33,640 bases of DNA from a virus. Below are positions 24,691-32,311 of this stretch, piece by piece; position 1 is the first letter of the stretch, and every line of letters begins with the position of its first letter. A program made the translations under genes and the position numbers. The notes beneath the pieces were generated by a model that saw only the letters and a program-made list of their open reading frames with translations, was not told the DNA's origin and did no database searches. The stretch is taken from the IMG/VR virus record IMGVR_UViG_3300021389_000084, positions 1 to 33,640 of that record; one strand, given 5' to 3'.

Positions 24691-25340
24691 TTGTTAAAAT
24701 AATTAAAAGCAACATTGCTAATGAATTTGTCAAAAAAAATCATTATTCTGGCAAAATAGTTTCGATGTCACAAATACATTTTGGATGTTTTTTAGACAAA
24801 AAATTGCATGGAGTTATGTCTTTTGGTCCACCAATGGATAAAAGAAATGTTTTAAATCTAGTTGAAACTGTAAATAAATCAATAAATCAAAAGTGGAATG
24901 AAATGCTTGAATTGAATAGAATGGCTTTTGATGATTATTTACCTAAAAATTCTGAAAGCAGATGTATTTCAATAGCATTTAAATTAATTAAAAAAAATGC
25001 ACCTCAAATAAAATGGATTTTATCTTATTCAGACGCAACTCAATGTGGAGATGGTACTATTTATAGAGCAAGTGGTTTTAAATTAACAAACATTAATAAA
25101 AATGGTACTATATATAAGTTAGCTAATGGAGAGATTGTTGCAAAGAGAGGTGATTCTAAATATAATTTTGAAGGTGCAAAAAAATTAAAAGGATTTCAGA
25201 ACAGATATATTTATCTTTTAGATAAATCTTGTAAAATTAAAGTTGATATATTACCTTTTAGTGAAATTGATAAAAAAGGAGCTGGAATGTATAAAGGAGA
25301 AAAAATATCTTTAGAAAAAAGAAAAAACATGCGTGATTAG
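24669..25340 (+). CDS. Mom-like DNA-modification GNAT protein (223 aa)
   Basis: Resembles the phage Mu Mom family of adenine-modifying acyltransferase-like proteins. Visible motifs: ANEFVKKNHYSGKIV (His-Tyr), IHFGCFLDKKLHGVMSFGPP (GNAT strands), MLELNRMAFDDYLPKNSESR ('ELNRM...D..P.NS.S') and IKWILSYSDATQCGDGTIYR then ASGFKL ('SYSD...G.IY.A.GF'). In Mu, Mom turns adenine into a carbamoylmethyl form, protecting DNA from restriction. Here its companions are a ParB-like protein, a C5 methylase and a nucleotide-pool-like protein. The product is not determinable from the sequence. Start 24669 gives a 22-nt overlap with the ParB-like gene; the 3' end overlaps a structured RNA element. Confidence 0.7.
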   Translation: MGRAKEIIVKIIKSNIANEFVKKNHYSGKIVSMSQIHFGCFLDKKLHGVMSFGPPMDKRNVLNLVETVNKSINQKWNEMLELNRMAFDDYLPKNSESRCISIAFKLIKKNAPQIKWILSYSDATQCGDGTIYRASGFKLTNINKNGTIYKLANGEIVAKRGDSKYNFEGAKKLKGFQNRYIYLLDKSCKIKVDILPFSEIDKKGAGMYKGEKISLEKRKNMRD

Positions 25341-25401
25341 CATATACAGTAATGTGCCTAGCAATCCAGCTAGGAAAAGGGGTGCAATTCCACCATCACG
25401 C
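25331..25401 (+). ncRNA. Cloverleaf-forming (tRNA-like) RNA element
   Basis: A 7-bp perfect terminal helix GCGTGAT (25331-25337) / ATCACGC (25395-25401) closes three hairpins: GCAT/ATGT (25340-25343/25352-25355, 8-nt loop), CCTAGC/GCTAGG (25357-25362/25369-25374, 6-nt loop) and GGTG/CACC (25381-25384/25391-25394). The helices follow with tRNA-like spacing: TA after helix 1, G after helix 2, AAAAGG before helix 4 and no gap before the closing strand. Length is 71 nt. However, no normal 7-nt anticodon loop with U33 and no canonical T-arm are present, and CCA is not encoded, so I do not call a functional tRNA. The 5' strand overlaps the stop codon region of the Mom-like gene. Confidence 0.5.
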
Positions 25402-25423
25402 TCTAATTAACTTAAAAAAAATT

Positions 25424-25454
25424 TTGTTTTTTAAAATATTCTTTTATATATTTG
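25424..25454 (+). promoter_or_regulatory. Consensus Bacteroidetes promoter TTG-N20-TATATTTG
   Basis: TTG (25424-25426) and TATATTTG (25447-25454) are exactly 20 nt apart, the best -33/-7 match in the window. The -7 box ends 24 nt before ATG 25479. Confidence 0.75.
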
Positions 25455-25478
25455 TAATAAATTTAAAACATTACAATT

Positions 25479-25766
25479 ATGAATTACGTTAATCTTGAAA
25501 ATCCAGCTTACTTAGAAGCAAAATCATTATCTAAATTATGGGAATCATACTCAGAAAATTGTCCGAGAGAAGATATTTTTGAAGTAGGATTTAATTCAAA
25601 TTCTGGATATGTTTATATAGCACTAGAAACTAATATAACACTTGTAAGCTCTTTTGGGCAAGATGTTGAATATCTTGTTACTGATTTTGAAACTGGTGAA
25701 GAAACTTTTTTTGAAACTATTGAAGAAGCATATTATAAATTAGATAAAATTGAAGAACAATATTAA
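25479..25766 (+). CDS. Small highly acidic protein (95 aa), monocistronic
   Basis: Twenty acidic against about five basic residues. Sequence features: LWESYSENCPREDIFEVGFN, GYVYIALETNITLVSSFGQD, VEYLVTDFETGEETFFETIE. It reads as alternating strands and helices with no known motif. It has its own strong promoter and is followed by a structured terminator, so it is transcribed alone between the replication and packaging blocks. Charge and size resemble DNA-mimic or inhibitor proteins (anti-restriction, anti-CRISPR), and the location among modification genes fits; this is inference only. I recall similar short proteins in flavobacterial mobile elements but cannot name a function. Confidence 0.65.
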   Translation: MNYVNLENPAYLEAKSLSKLWESYSENCPREDIFEVGFNSNSGYVYIALETNITLVSSFGQDVEYLVTDFETGEETFFETIEEAYYKLDKIEEQY

Positions 25767-25768
25767 AA

Positions 25769-25807
25769 CCTAATATAAAAAGCCAGGTGGGAGCTATTGG
25801 CATTAGG
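25769..25807 (+). other. Bulged RNA hairpin upstream of the terminator
   Basis: CCTAAT (25769-25774) pairs with ATTAGG (25802-25807), and GCCA (25782-25785) with TGGC (25798-25801), leaving a 7-nt 5' bulge (ATAAAAA) and a 12-nt loop GGTGGGAGCTAT. The two helices stack without a gap on the 3' side. The element follows the acidic gene at once and may be a 3'-end processing or stability element. Confidence 0.5.
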
Positions 25808-25812
25808 TAATT

Positions 25813-25865
25813 AAAAGGGTTATTCGCCTACAGTGATTCACAGTTTAGAATTTCCCTTTTTTTTT
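25813..25865 (+). terminator. Long terminator after the acidic gene, before the terminase genes
   Basis: AAAAGGG (25813-25819) and CCCTTTT (25854-25860) pair, extended inside by ATTC/GAAT across a TT/TT internal loop and capped by a hairpin GTG-ATT-CAC; nine T follow (25857-25865). The rod is near-symmetrical and may work on both strands. Confidence 0.7.
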
Positions 25866-25868
25866 ATG

Positions 25869-25876
25869 TAATTTTG
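25869..25876 (+). promoter_or_regulatory. -7 element TAATTTTG four nt before the small terminase ATG
   Basis: Exact TAnnTTTG. It ends only 4 nt before ATG 25881, so the expected transcription start falls at or within the start codon: a leaderless or near-leaderless mRNA is predicted. Confidence 0.5.
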
Positions 25877-25880
25877 TTAA

Positions 25881-26240
25881 ATGGCAAATAGACAAGTTTC
25901 GACACATAAAAAAAGATTAATGCTCAAAGCATTGGAAAAAAGTTTATCAGTTGTTACAACAGCTTGTAAGCAAGTAGGCATTGATAGACAAACACATTAT
26001 AACTGGCTTAAAAAAGATGCTAAGTATGCAGCTGAGGTTAAATCAATTGAGGATATAACATTAGATTTTGCTGAAAGCCAATTACATAAGCAAATACAAG
26101 AGGGGAATACAACTGCAACAATATTCCTATTAAAAACAAAAGGGAAAAAAAGAGGTTATGTTGAAAGGCAAGAAATACAACATGATAGCTCTATTGAAAG
26201 CAAACTAATTGAATGGACACCAGCCAAAGACAAAAAGTAA
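25881..26240 (+). CDS. terS: Terminase small subunit
   Basis: A 119-residue protein with an N-terminal HTH: MANRQVSTHKKRLMLKALEK, then VVTTACKQVGIDRQTHYNWL with 'A-K-VGI-R-T-Y-WL' typical of phage small terminases and transposase-like HTHs. The middle helix is an oligomerisation region (LDFAESQLHKQIQEGNTTAT then IFLLKTKGKKRGYVE), a common small-terminase segment. It recognises the packaging site and feeds DNA to the large subunit, which overlaps it by 28 nt. The packaging site may lie in this gene or in the structured region just upstream. Confidence 0.85.
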   Translation: MANRQVSTHKKRLMLKALEKSLSVVTTACKQVGIDRQTHYNWLKKDAKYAAEVKSIEDITLDFAESQLHKQIQEGNTTATIFLLKTKGKKRGYVERQEIQHDSSIESKLIEWTPAKDKK

Positions 26241-27394
26241 CTGAGTATTGCAACAAACAATTTTATGAAGCTGTAAATACCAATGCCAGATTAAATATAT
26301 GGCAAGGAGGTACTAGATCTGGTAAATCCTGGAGCTTGATGCAATACTGTTTGTATTTAATGACTACCGAAAAGAAGCCACTAACAATAAGCATAGTCAG
26401 AAAAACACTCCCAGCATTAAAAAGATCTGTTTTAAGAGATTTTTTACATATATCAAAAGAGTTAGGTATATACTGGAATGGCATACATAATAAATCCGAA
26501 AACACATTTGAGTTTAATGGGCATACTTTAGAGATGTTTAGTGCTGATGATGCACAAAAGATTAGGGGATCTGCTAGAGATATATTATGGATTAATGAGG
26601 GCAATGAATTATTTTTTGAAGATTATCAACAATTAGTAATGCGAACTAGAAAAAAAATATTAATTGATTTTAACCCATCAGATCCAGTACATTATCTTTA
26701 TGACTTAGCCGAAAGGGATGATGCTAACTTATTTATCTCAACATACAAAGACAATAAGTTTTTGCCCAAAGAATTAATTGATGAGATTGAAAGGATAAGG
26801 GAAAGAGATCCAGATTATTGGCGAGTATATGGTGAGGGACAAAGAGCAGTATTTAGTGAAAAGCAAATATTTAAAAACTGGAATTATATTCCATATTCAG
26901 ATTTTCCACAAATAGATGATGAGGTGCTTGGATGTGATTTTGGATTTAGCCAGGATAATCTAGCTATTGTAAAAGTTGGTAGGCATAATGATAAATTATA
27001 CATACATGAATTAATGTATAAAAAAGGAATGACAAACAGAGATATTGCAGAATTTATTAAAGAACAAAAGCTAAATGATATGTTAATGTATTGTGATAGT
27101 GCTGAGCCAAAAAGTATTGAGGAGCTAAGGCAAATGTCAGTATGGGCAAAACCAGCTGTAAAAGGTCAAGGTAGTATTAATGCTGGTATTTCATTGTTAA
27201 AAGAATTTGATATATATGTTAGCGAGGAATCAATGAATATTTTAAAAGAACAACAATCATATATTTATGATGAGCTAAAAGATGGCACAATAATTAACAA
27301 ACCAAAAGCAAACCAACAAGATCACTTGTTAGATAGCATTCGTTATTGTGTTTATTCAAGGTGGCGAAATCGTAATGACTTTTTTGTTGTATAA
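26213..27394 (+). CDS. terL: Terminase large subunit (PBSX-type)
   Basis: A 393-residue packaging motor. ATPase: Walker A GGTRSGKS (residues 32-39), ILWINEGNEL Walker B with catalytic Glu129, and IDFNPSDP coupling motif near 151-158. Nuclease (RNase H-like): GCDFGFSQDNLAI (Asp242), LMYCDSAEPKSIEELR (Asp295) and QQDHLLDSIRYCV (Asp370/Asp374). Length fits the Terminase_3/TIGR01547 group, which tends toward headful or cos packaging and cannot be settled here. Start ATG 26213 lies in the last codons of the small subunit. A -7 cassette follows before the portal gene. Confidence 0.95.
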   Translation: MDTSQRQKVTEYCNKQFYEAVNTNARLNIWQGGTRSGKSWSLMQYCLYLMTTEKKPLTISIVRKTLPALKRSVLRDFLHISKELGIYWNGIHNKSENTFEFNGHTLEMFSADDAQKIRGSARDILWINEGNELFFEDYQQLVMRTRKKILIDFNPSDPVHYLYDLAERDDANLFISTYKDNKFLPKELIDEIERIRERDPDYWRVYGEGQRAVFSEKQIFKNWNYIPYSDFPQIDDEVLGCDFGFSQDNLAIVKVGRHNDKLYIHELMYKKGMTNRDIAEFIKEQKLNDMLMYCDSAEPKSIEELRQMSVWAKPAVKGQGSINAGISLLKEFDIYVSEESMNILKEQQSYIYDELKDGTIINKPKANQQDHLLDSIRYCVYSRWRNRNDFFVV

Positions 27395-27414
27395 TAAAAG
27401 AATTTATTATTTTG

Positions 27415-27422
27415 TATTTTTA
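27415..27422 (+). promoter_or_regulatory. -7-like element before the portal gene
   Basis: TATTTTTA inside TTTTGTATTTTTACATAAAA, identical over 20 nt to the sequence before the tape measure gene; 17 nt before ATG 27440. Confidence 0.5.
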
Positions 27423-27439
27423 CATAAAATTTTATTTTA

Positions 27440-29173
27440 ATGGCATCATTCTTTGACCGATTCAGAAACCTATTGACCAAAAATGCTCAACAAACAGCAC
27501 AAGAATATAACAAAGCTATTTATAACTGGCTAGGAGAAAGCATAGTTTGGAATCCAGAAAACGACACAACTTACATTAATGAGGGATACAGAAAAAATGC
27601 AACTGTATATTCACTAATCAACATTATAGCAAAAGCAGCATCATCAATACCATTTCAAGTTTATGAAAAGGTAAATGATAATGATTATAAAAGATATAAA
27701 GCAATGAATAGTGGCACACTAGATTCTGGTGTTATGCACAAAGCAAATTATCTAAAAAAGAAAGCATTAGTTGAATTAGAAGATACAGAATTACACAAAC
27801 TCTTAGATCGACCAAACCCAGCTCAATCTTATGCATCTTGGATTACTGAAATTATAGCTTTTGGCAAATTAACTGGTAACAGATACATTTATGGTATTGC
27901 TCCAGAAACTGGCAATGGTGCTGGTAAATACAAAGAGTTGTATGTTATGCCTAGCCAATTAATTGAAATTATATCTGGTGGCATTATGCAGCCAGTAAAA
28001 GAATATGCTATTGAGTATAATGGGCAATATAAAATACCAGCTGATCAAATATGCCATATAAAAGATTTTAATCCTTACTTTGATGGATCTGGTTCACACC
28101 TTTATGGTCAATCACCTCTTAGAGCTGGTTTAAGATCAATGACAACAAATAATGAAGCTGTACAAACTGGGGTTAAATATTTACAAAACCAAACAGCTAG
28201 GGGTGTGTTAATGAGTGATGAGGGTGATTTAAATGAGGTTCAAGCACAACAATTAAAAGACAAGTTTAGAAAAAACTTTCAAGGTGCTGAAAATGCTGGT
28301 GATATAATTATAACTCCAAAAAAATTATCTTGGGTAAACTTTGGATTAAATGCAAGTGATGTTAGTTTAATTGAACAATACAATGCATCTATAAAAGATT
28401 TATGCAATATATATTCTGTACCAGCTGTACTTTTAAATAATACAGAAAGCTCAACGTATAATAACGTAAAAGAAGCTAAAAAAGCATTATACCAAAATTG
28501 TGTTATTCCTGAGTTAAATAAAATTGCTGATGAATTAAATAGATGGTTAGCACCTAAATATGGTGAGAAATTATGTATTGAATTTGATTATAGTTCAATA
28601 CCAGAATTACAAGAGGAAACTGAAAAGGTAGTTGATCAAATGGCTAAGGCATGGTGGTTAACTCCAAACGAAAAAAGAGCTGCAATGAGTTTTGGAGCTG
28701 ATGAGGAAAACCCAATATTAGATGACTATTATATCCCAGCTAATTTAATTCCAGCATCTGGCAATGATATTGACATTGAAGATCCTCAACCAGCTTTACA
28801 AGAACAAGAGGAAAAAAAAACTAAAGTTGGGAATATAGAAATTAAAGCAACTTACAATGACTATCCACAATCAGCATCTAACAATGCTAAAAGAATGATT
28901 GAATGGAGAGAAAAGCATGGCAGAGATGAAGTTAGAGGTGGAACTGAGGTTGGTTGGAAAAGAGCAAGTCAATTAGCTAATAGAGAAAAATTATCTGAAT
29001 CAACAATAGCTAGAATGGCACAATTTAATAGACACAGAGAAAATGCAACAATAGATCCACAATACAAAGACACCCCCTGGAAAGATAGAGGATATGTAGC
29101 ATGGAACTTATGGGGTGGCACATCTGGTGTAAATTGGGCAATAAAGAAAATCAAACAAATTAGAGATGAGTAA
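27440..29173 (+). CDS. HK97-type portal protein with C-terminal basic domain (577 aa)
   Basis: Residues ~1-440 follow HK97-family portals: NEGYRKNATVYSLINIIAKA, SSIPFQVYE, LHKLLDRPNPAQSYASWITE, KLTGNRYIY, CHIKDFNPYFDGSG, LYGQSPLRAGLRSM, LQNQTARGVLMSDEG, SIKDLCNIYSVPAVLLNNTE and AKALYQNCVIPELNK-like helix, then WLTPNEKRAAMSFG. Residues ~470-577 are an extra domain: NNAKRMIEWREKHGRDEVRG then WKRASQLANREKLS, MAQFNRHREN, PWKDRGYVAWNLWGGTSGVN. This domain is known from other phage head proteins (fused or alone) but is not part of ordinary portals. The portal forms the 12-mer DNA channel at the head vertex. It overlaps the next gene by 8 nt. Confidence 0.9.
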   Translation: MASFFDRFRNLLTKNAQQTAQEYNKAIYNWLGESIVWNPENDTTYINEGYRKNATVYSLINIIAKAASSIPFQVYEKVNDNDYKRYKAMNSGTLDSGVMHKANYLKKKALVELEDTELHKLLDRPNPAQSYASWITEIIAFGKLTGNRYIYGIAPETGNGAGKYKELYVMPSQLIEIISGGIMQPVKEYAIEYNGQYKIPADQICHIKDFNPYFDGSGSHLYGQSPLRAGLRSMTTNNEAVQTGVKYLQNQTARGVLMSDEGDLNEVQAQQLKDKFRKNFQGAENAGDIIITPKKLSWVNFGLNASDVSLIEQYNASIKDLCNIYSVPAVLLNNTESSTYNNVKEAKKALYQNCVIPELNKIADELNRWLAPKYGEKLCIEFDYSSIPELQEETEKVVDQMAKAWWLTPNEKRAAMSFGADEENPILDDYYIPANLIPASGNDIDIEDPQPALQEQEEKKTKVGNIEIKATYNDYPQSASNNAKRMIEWREKHGRDEVRGGTEVGWKRASQLANREKLSESTIARMAQFNRHRENATIDPQYKDTPWKDRGYVAWNLWGGTSGVNWAIKKIKQIRDE

Positions 29174-29999
29174 TGGAAAATGGAGAGATGCTTTTGAAAA
29201 ACAAAGGAGAATAACAGAAAAAAGAAATATCTCAAGATTTACAAGATACTATCAAACTGAATACAATAAAGGTGTTGACAATGTTTTAAATACTGGCAAC
29301 ACTAACTATCAATATTTATTTACTGTTGATTTTTTTGATAAACTATATAATGAGCTGTATCAAGATACATCAATGCATTTTGCTAAATGGTATGCTAGAA
29401 CTTTTGACAAATACATAAAAAAAGGTGTTAGTAGTAAAGAGTATGTAACTCAATGGCAATCTGCATTTGGATTATATGCTAAACAAGTAGCAGCAACAAA
29501 TGTTGTTTTAGTAAGTGGAACTGCAAAAAAAACATTAATTAAAATAACACAAAGATTGTTTGCTGATCCTGAGTTTATGGGTTTAGGTTATGATCAAAAA
29601 GCTAGAATACTTAAAAAACAATTTAAAAAATATTCAAGGTATCAAGCACAAAGATTAGTTAGAACAGAAACTACTAGAGCTGCTAATTATGGAGTTGAGC
29701 AAAGTGCCTTAACTGTTTTTCCTGGTGAAAACTTAATTAAAGAATGGTCAACATCATTAGATGGTAGGGAGAGAGATTGGCATGGTATTGCCAATGGACA
29801 AAAGGTAAAACACAAAGATTCTTTTATTGTTGGTGGTGAAGCTATGATGCGACCAGGTGAGGGTTCAGCTAGGAATGTTGTAAATTGTAGATGCTCAGCT
29901 ATTTATTATCCAGATCAAACAAACCAACCTAGCTCATCAAGTAATCTACTATTTAATATTGGTGCTGGTTTAGCAATCAACGAGCTAACAAAGGATTAA
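29166..29999 (+). CDS. Phage Mu F-like minor head protein
   Basis: A 277-residue protein. The N-terminal half is helical and basic (FEKQRRITEKRNISRFTRYY). The C-terminal half carries the Mu F domain signature: YSRYQAQRLVRTETTRAANY, then IKEWSTSLDGRERDWHGIAN, VGGEAMMRPGEGSARNVVNC and RCSAIYY, with conserved 'R-E-T-R', 'T-LD-R-R--H' and 'N-VNCRC'. These proteins sit in the procapsid and help head assembly. Its position, directly after the portal and before the protease, is typical. An Asn/Ser-rich tail ends in a short hydrophobic stretch. Confidence 0.9.
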   Translation: MSNGKWRDAFEKQRRITEKRNISRFTRYYQTEYNKGVDNVLNTGNTNYQYLFTVDFFDKLYNELYQDTSMHFAKWYARTFDKYIKKGVSSKEYVTQWQSAFGLYAKQVAATNVVLVSGTAKKTLIKITQRLFADPEFMGLGYDQKARILKKQFKKYSRYQAQRLVRTETTRAANYGVEQSALTVFPGENLIKEWSTSLDGRERDWHGIANGQKVKHKDSFIVGGEAMMRPGEGSARNVVNCRCSAIYYPDQTNQPSSSSNLLFNIGAGLAINELTKD

Positions 30000-30011
30000 A
30001 AATTATTTTAG

Positions 30012-30019
30012 TAATTTTA
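30012..30019 (+). promoter_or_regulatory. -7-like element before the prohead protease
   Basis: TAATTTTA followed by CAAAAAAT, 16 nt before ATG 30036 and 10 nt before ATG 30030. One mismatch to TAnnTTTG. Confidence 0.4.
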
Positions 30020-30035
30020 CAAAAAATATATGTAT

Positions 30036-30716
30036 ATGGAATTTATTTATAAAGCAGCTCCTCTAGGCGACATTATTTCTGATTTTGATGAAAAGAATGG
30101 TATCGTAAAAGGTTATGGTTCTTATTTTGATAATAAAGATAGCGACCAAGACATTATTAGAAAAGGAGCATATCAAAAGACAATACAAGAAAATGGTTCA
30201 AGAGTTAAGTATTTATATCAACATGATATGATGCAACCAATAGGTAAAATGAAAGAGTTATATGAAGATGACAAAGGTTTAGTATTTGTTGCCGAAGTAC
30301 CTAAAACACAACTTGGAACTGATGTTATTGAGCTTATGAAAGCTGGTGTGATTACTGAAAACTCTGTTGGTATTATGCCAATAGTTAAAGAACAAAAAGG
30401 TGATTACAGAGAAATAAAGGAAGTTAAACTATATGAAATTAGTGCTGTTACTTTAGCAGCAAATGATCAAGCTAAGATATTAGATGTTAAAGGCACAACT
30501 AATATTGATCAGATTTACAAAAGATATGATAATATCTGTAAATTAATTAGAAAAGGCAATATTTCAGATGATATGGGATATGCTTTAGAATCCGAAATTA
30601 TCAAACTCAAAACATATTTCATTAATGCTACTCAGCCAGTTGAGGAAACTACTGAGCCAGTTGAAGTCAAGCATGAGATTGATGTTTATAAATACTTGTT
30701 AAATAATCTTAAATAA
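30036..30716 (+). CDS. HK97-type prohead protease
   Basis: Caudovirus prohead serine protease fold. Visible: GIVKGYGSYFDNKDSDQD, YLYQHDMMQPIGKM with catalytic His63 (QHD) and ITENSVGIMPIV with catalytic Ser110, then EIKEVKLYEISAVTLAANDQ ('YEISAVTLAANDQA', a strong family tag). Two ATGs, 30030 and 30036, are in frame; I prefer 30036 because it leaves a leader consistent with the -7 box, but the difference is two residues. It cleaves the capsid N-terminal delta domain. The capsid gene follows 11 nt after its stop. Confidence 0.9.
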   Translation: MEFIYKAAPLGDIISDFDEKNGIVKGYGSYFDNKDSDQDIIRKGAYQKTIQENGSRVKYLYQHDMMQPIGKMKELYEDDKGLVFVAEVPKTQLGTDVIELMKAGVITENSVGIMPIVKEQKGDYREIKEVKLYEISAVTLAANDQAKILDVKGTTNIDQIYKRYDNICKLIRKGNISDDMGYALESEIIKLKTYFINATQPVEETTEPVEVKHEIDVYKYLLNNLK

Positions 30717-30727
30717 TTCTTACTAAA

Positions 30728-31927
30728 ATGGAAGAAAATGTAAAAAAACAGCTTGACCAGATTGGGGATCTTATAGATGCTAAATTGGAAAAAGCTCATG
30801 GACAAGCACTAGAAAGTGCTACTGGTAAGGCAGATGAAATGCTTAAAAGCGAAATTTCTAACCTTGCTAACAAATTTAATGAGAGATTAGATCAAATGGA
30901 AGTTGCTAACAAGAAAAATCTTGAAGCAAAAGCTAATGAAAATCTAACTTTCAAAGGTGGCTTAATTAAGTCAATAAATGATGGTGCTATTGAAAACCTT
31001 GTAAAAGGGAACTCAAGATCTGCATCTTTTGAAGTTAAAGCTGACATGACTGTTGGTGCTGACTTTACTGGGGAAGTTATCCCAGCTGATAGAGTTGCTG
31101 GATACAAATATGATCCAACTCGACCAGTTCACATTAGACAATTAATCCCACAAGGATCAACTAGCTCTGATGTTATTAGATTCGTAAAAGAATCAGGATA
31201 TTCAAATGGTGCTGCAACTGCTGCTGAGGGAGCTACATTAGCACAATCTGATTTTGATATGACTGCATCTGACAGCAATGTTAGAAAAATTGGAACATAC
31301 TTTAGAATTTCAGAAGAAATGTTAGCAGACACTCCACAGCTTACTAGCTATATTTCAGCTAGAGCACCAGAAAAATTATTAAATGTTGAGGATACTCAAG
31401 TTTTATCTGGAAATGGATCTGCACCAAATTTATCTGGTATTATTACAGATGCTGCTGATTTTGATGTATCATCTGGTGGTGCATTTTATCAGTCAGTAGA
31501 TGCTGCTAATGAGTTTGATGTACTTGTTGCATCTTTAAACCAATTAGCTTTATCTAACTACCAAGCTAGTTACATACTATTACACCCAACAGATTTCCAC
31601 AAAATCTTATTATTAAAAGATACTCAAAACAATTATCTTAAAGATCAAGTGTATTCTGGGTTACAACCTAACTTTATGGGAGTGCCAGTTATAATCAATA
31701 ATGCGATTTCAGCTGGATCATTCTTATGTGGAAACTTTAACGTAGGTACACAACTTTGGATAAGAGACAACGTAAATGTTGAGTTCTTTAGAGAAGATGG
31801 AACAAACGTAAGAGATGGTTTCGTAACTGTAAGAGTAAGCGAAAGAATAGCATTGACAAACTACTTGCCAAATGCATTCGTAAATGGTTCATTCTCAACT
31901 GCAAAAGCAGCTTTAGAAACACCATAA
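30728..31927 (+). CDS. HK97-fold major capsid protein
   Basis: A 399-residue protein. Residues ~1-100 are a coiled-coil delta domain (KKQLDQIGDLIDAKLEKAHG... and NLANKFNERLDQMEVANKKN), presumably removed by the protease near residue 100. The mature part has the fold markers ADRVAGYKYDPTRPVHIRQL, SGYSNGAATAAEGATLAQSD, RKIGTYFRISEEMLADTPQL then GNGSAPNLSGI, NYQASYILLHPTDFHKILLL and the C-terminal IRDNVNVEFFREDGTNVRDG with VRVSERIALTNYLPNAFV. Order and spacing match the family. A strong terminator immediately follows, as expected for the most abundant virion protein. Confidence 0.95.
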   Translation: MEENVKKQLDQIGDLIDAKLEKAHGQALESATGKADEMLKSEISNLANKFNERLDQMEVANKKNLEAKANENLTFKGGLIKSINDGAIENLVKGNSRSASFEVKADMTVGADFTGEVIPADRVAGYKYDPTRPVHIRQLIPQGSTSSDVIRFVKESGYSNGAATAAEGATLAQSDFDMTASDSNVRKIGTYFRISEEMLADTPQLTSYISARAPEKLLNVEDTQVLSGNGSAPNLSGIITDAADFDVSSGGAFYQSVDAANEFDVLVASLNQLALSNYQASYILLHPTDFHKILLLKDTQNNYLKDQVYSGLQPNFMGVPVIINNAISAGSFLCGNFNVGTQLWIRDNVNVEFFREDGTNVRDGFVTVRVSERIALTNYLPNAFVNGSFSTAKAALETP

Positions 31928-31946
31928 TAATTGCTTTTATTATAAT

Positions 31947-31974
31947 AAAAGGGGTATTTATTACCCCTTTTTTT
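31947..31974 (+). terminator. Strong terminator after the capsid gene
   Basis: AAAAGGGGTA (31947-31956) pairs perfectly with TACCCCTTTT (31962-31971), loop TTTAT, with the T-run continuing to 31974. The rest of 31928-32038 is plain A/T-rich sequence without a gene. Confidence 0.9.
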
Positions 31975-32038
31975 ATGGGATAAACTCGAATAAATTAAAA
32001 ATAAATGCAAAAAATTCTTTTAAAATCAAAAAAAATTA

Positions 32039-32046
32039 TATATTTG
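32039..32046 (+). promoter_or_regulatory. -7 element TATATTTG opening the accessory gene run
   Basis: Exact TAnnTTTG, 20 nt before ATG 32067, following the capsid terminator. Its -33 region is weak (no TTG seen). Confidence 0.55.
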
Positions 32047-32066
32047 TCCTAACAAAACTTATTACA

Positions 32067-32309
32067 ATGAAAAAATTTATTAAAGAAATTGAAAGAGAAA
32101 ACAAAGAATGGAATGAATCTGTATTCATCCAATTTAGAACAAACAGAGATGATGTAGGTCATATTGCTAAACAATTCCCTAGCTGGAATAATCAAGGCGA
32201 ATGGGTTATAGAGTTTAATTGTAGATGTGTACATATATCTAAAACATTAGATTCAGCTGTTAGAAAATTAGAACAACTTGGTGTAACACAACAAAACTTA
32301 TTTTTTTAA
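32067..32309 (+). CDS. Small hypothetical protein (80 aa)
   Basis: MKKFIKEIERENKEWNESVF then FPSWNNQGEWVIEFNCRCVH and a C-terminal helix ending LGVTQQNLFF. It is a mixed alpha/beta protein without a recognised family. It is first in a run of tiny genes with its own promoter between the capsid terminator and the next terminator. Position in the head region does not imply a virion role because the run looks like accessory cargo. Confidence 0.65.
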   Translation: MKKFIKEIERENKEWNESVFIQFRTNRDDVGHIAKQFPSWNNQGEWVIEFNCRCVHISKTLDSAVRKLEQLGVTQQNLFF

Positions 32310-32311
32310 TT

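Noticed and set aside
25331-25401. Calling this element a functional tRNA
   Set aside because: The anticodon-like stem has a 6- or 8-nt loop without U33 and the T-arm has mismatches; only the overall cloverleaf topology fits.
25373-25401. Resemblance to the cobalamin riboswitch core (GGAAA.....GGTGCAATTCC)
   Set aside because: The conserved CCACTG-type end and further stems are missing, and a promoter lies between it and the next gene, so riboswitch control of that gene is unlikely.
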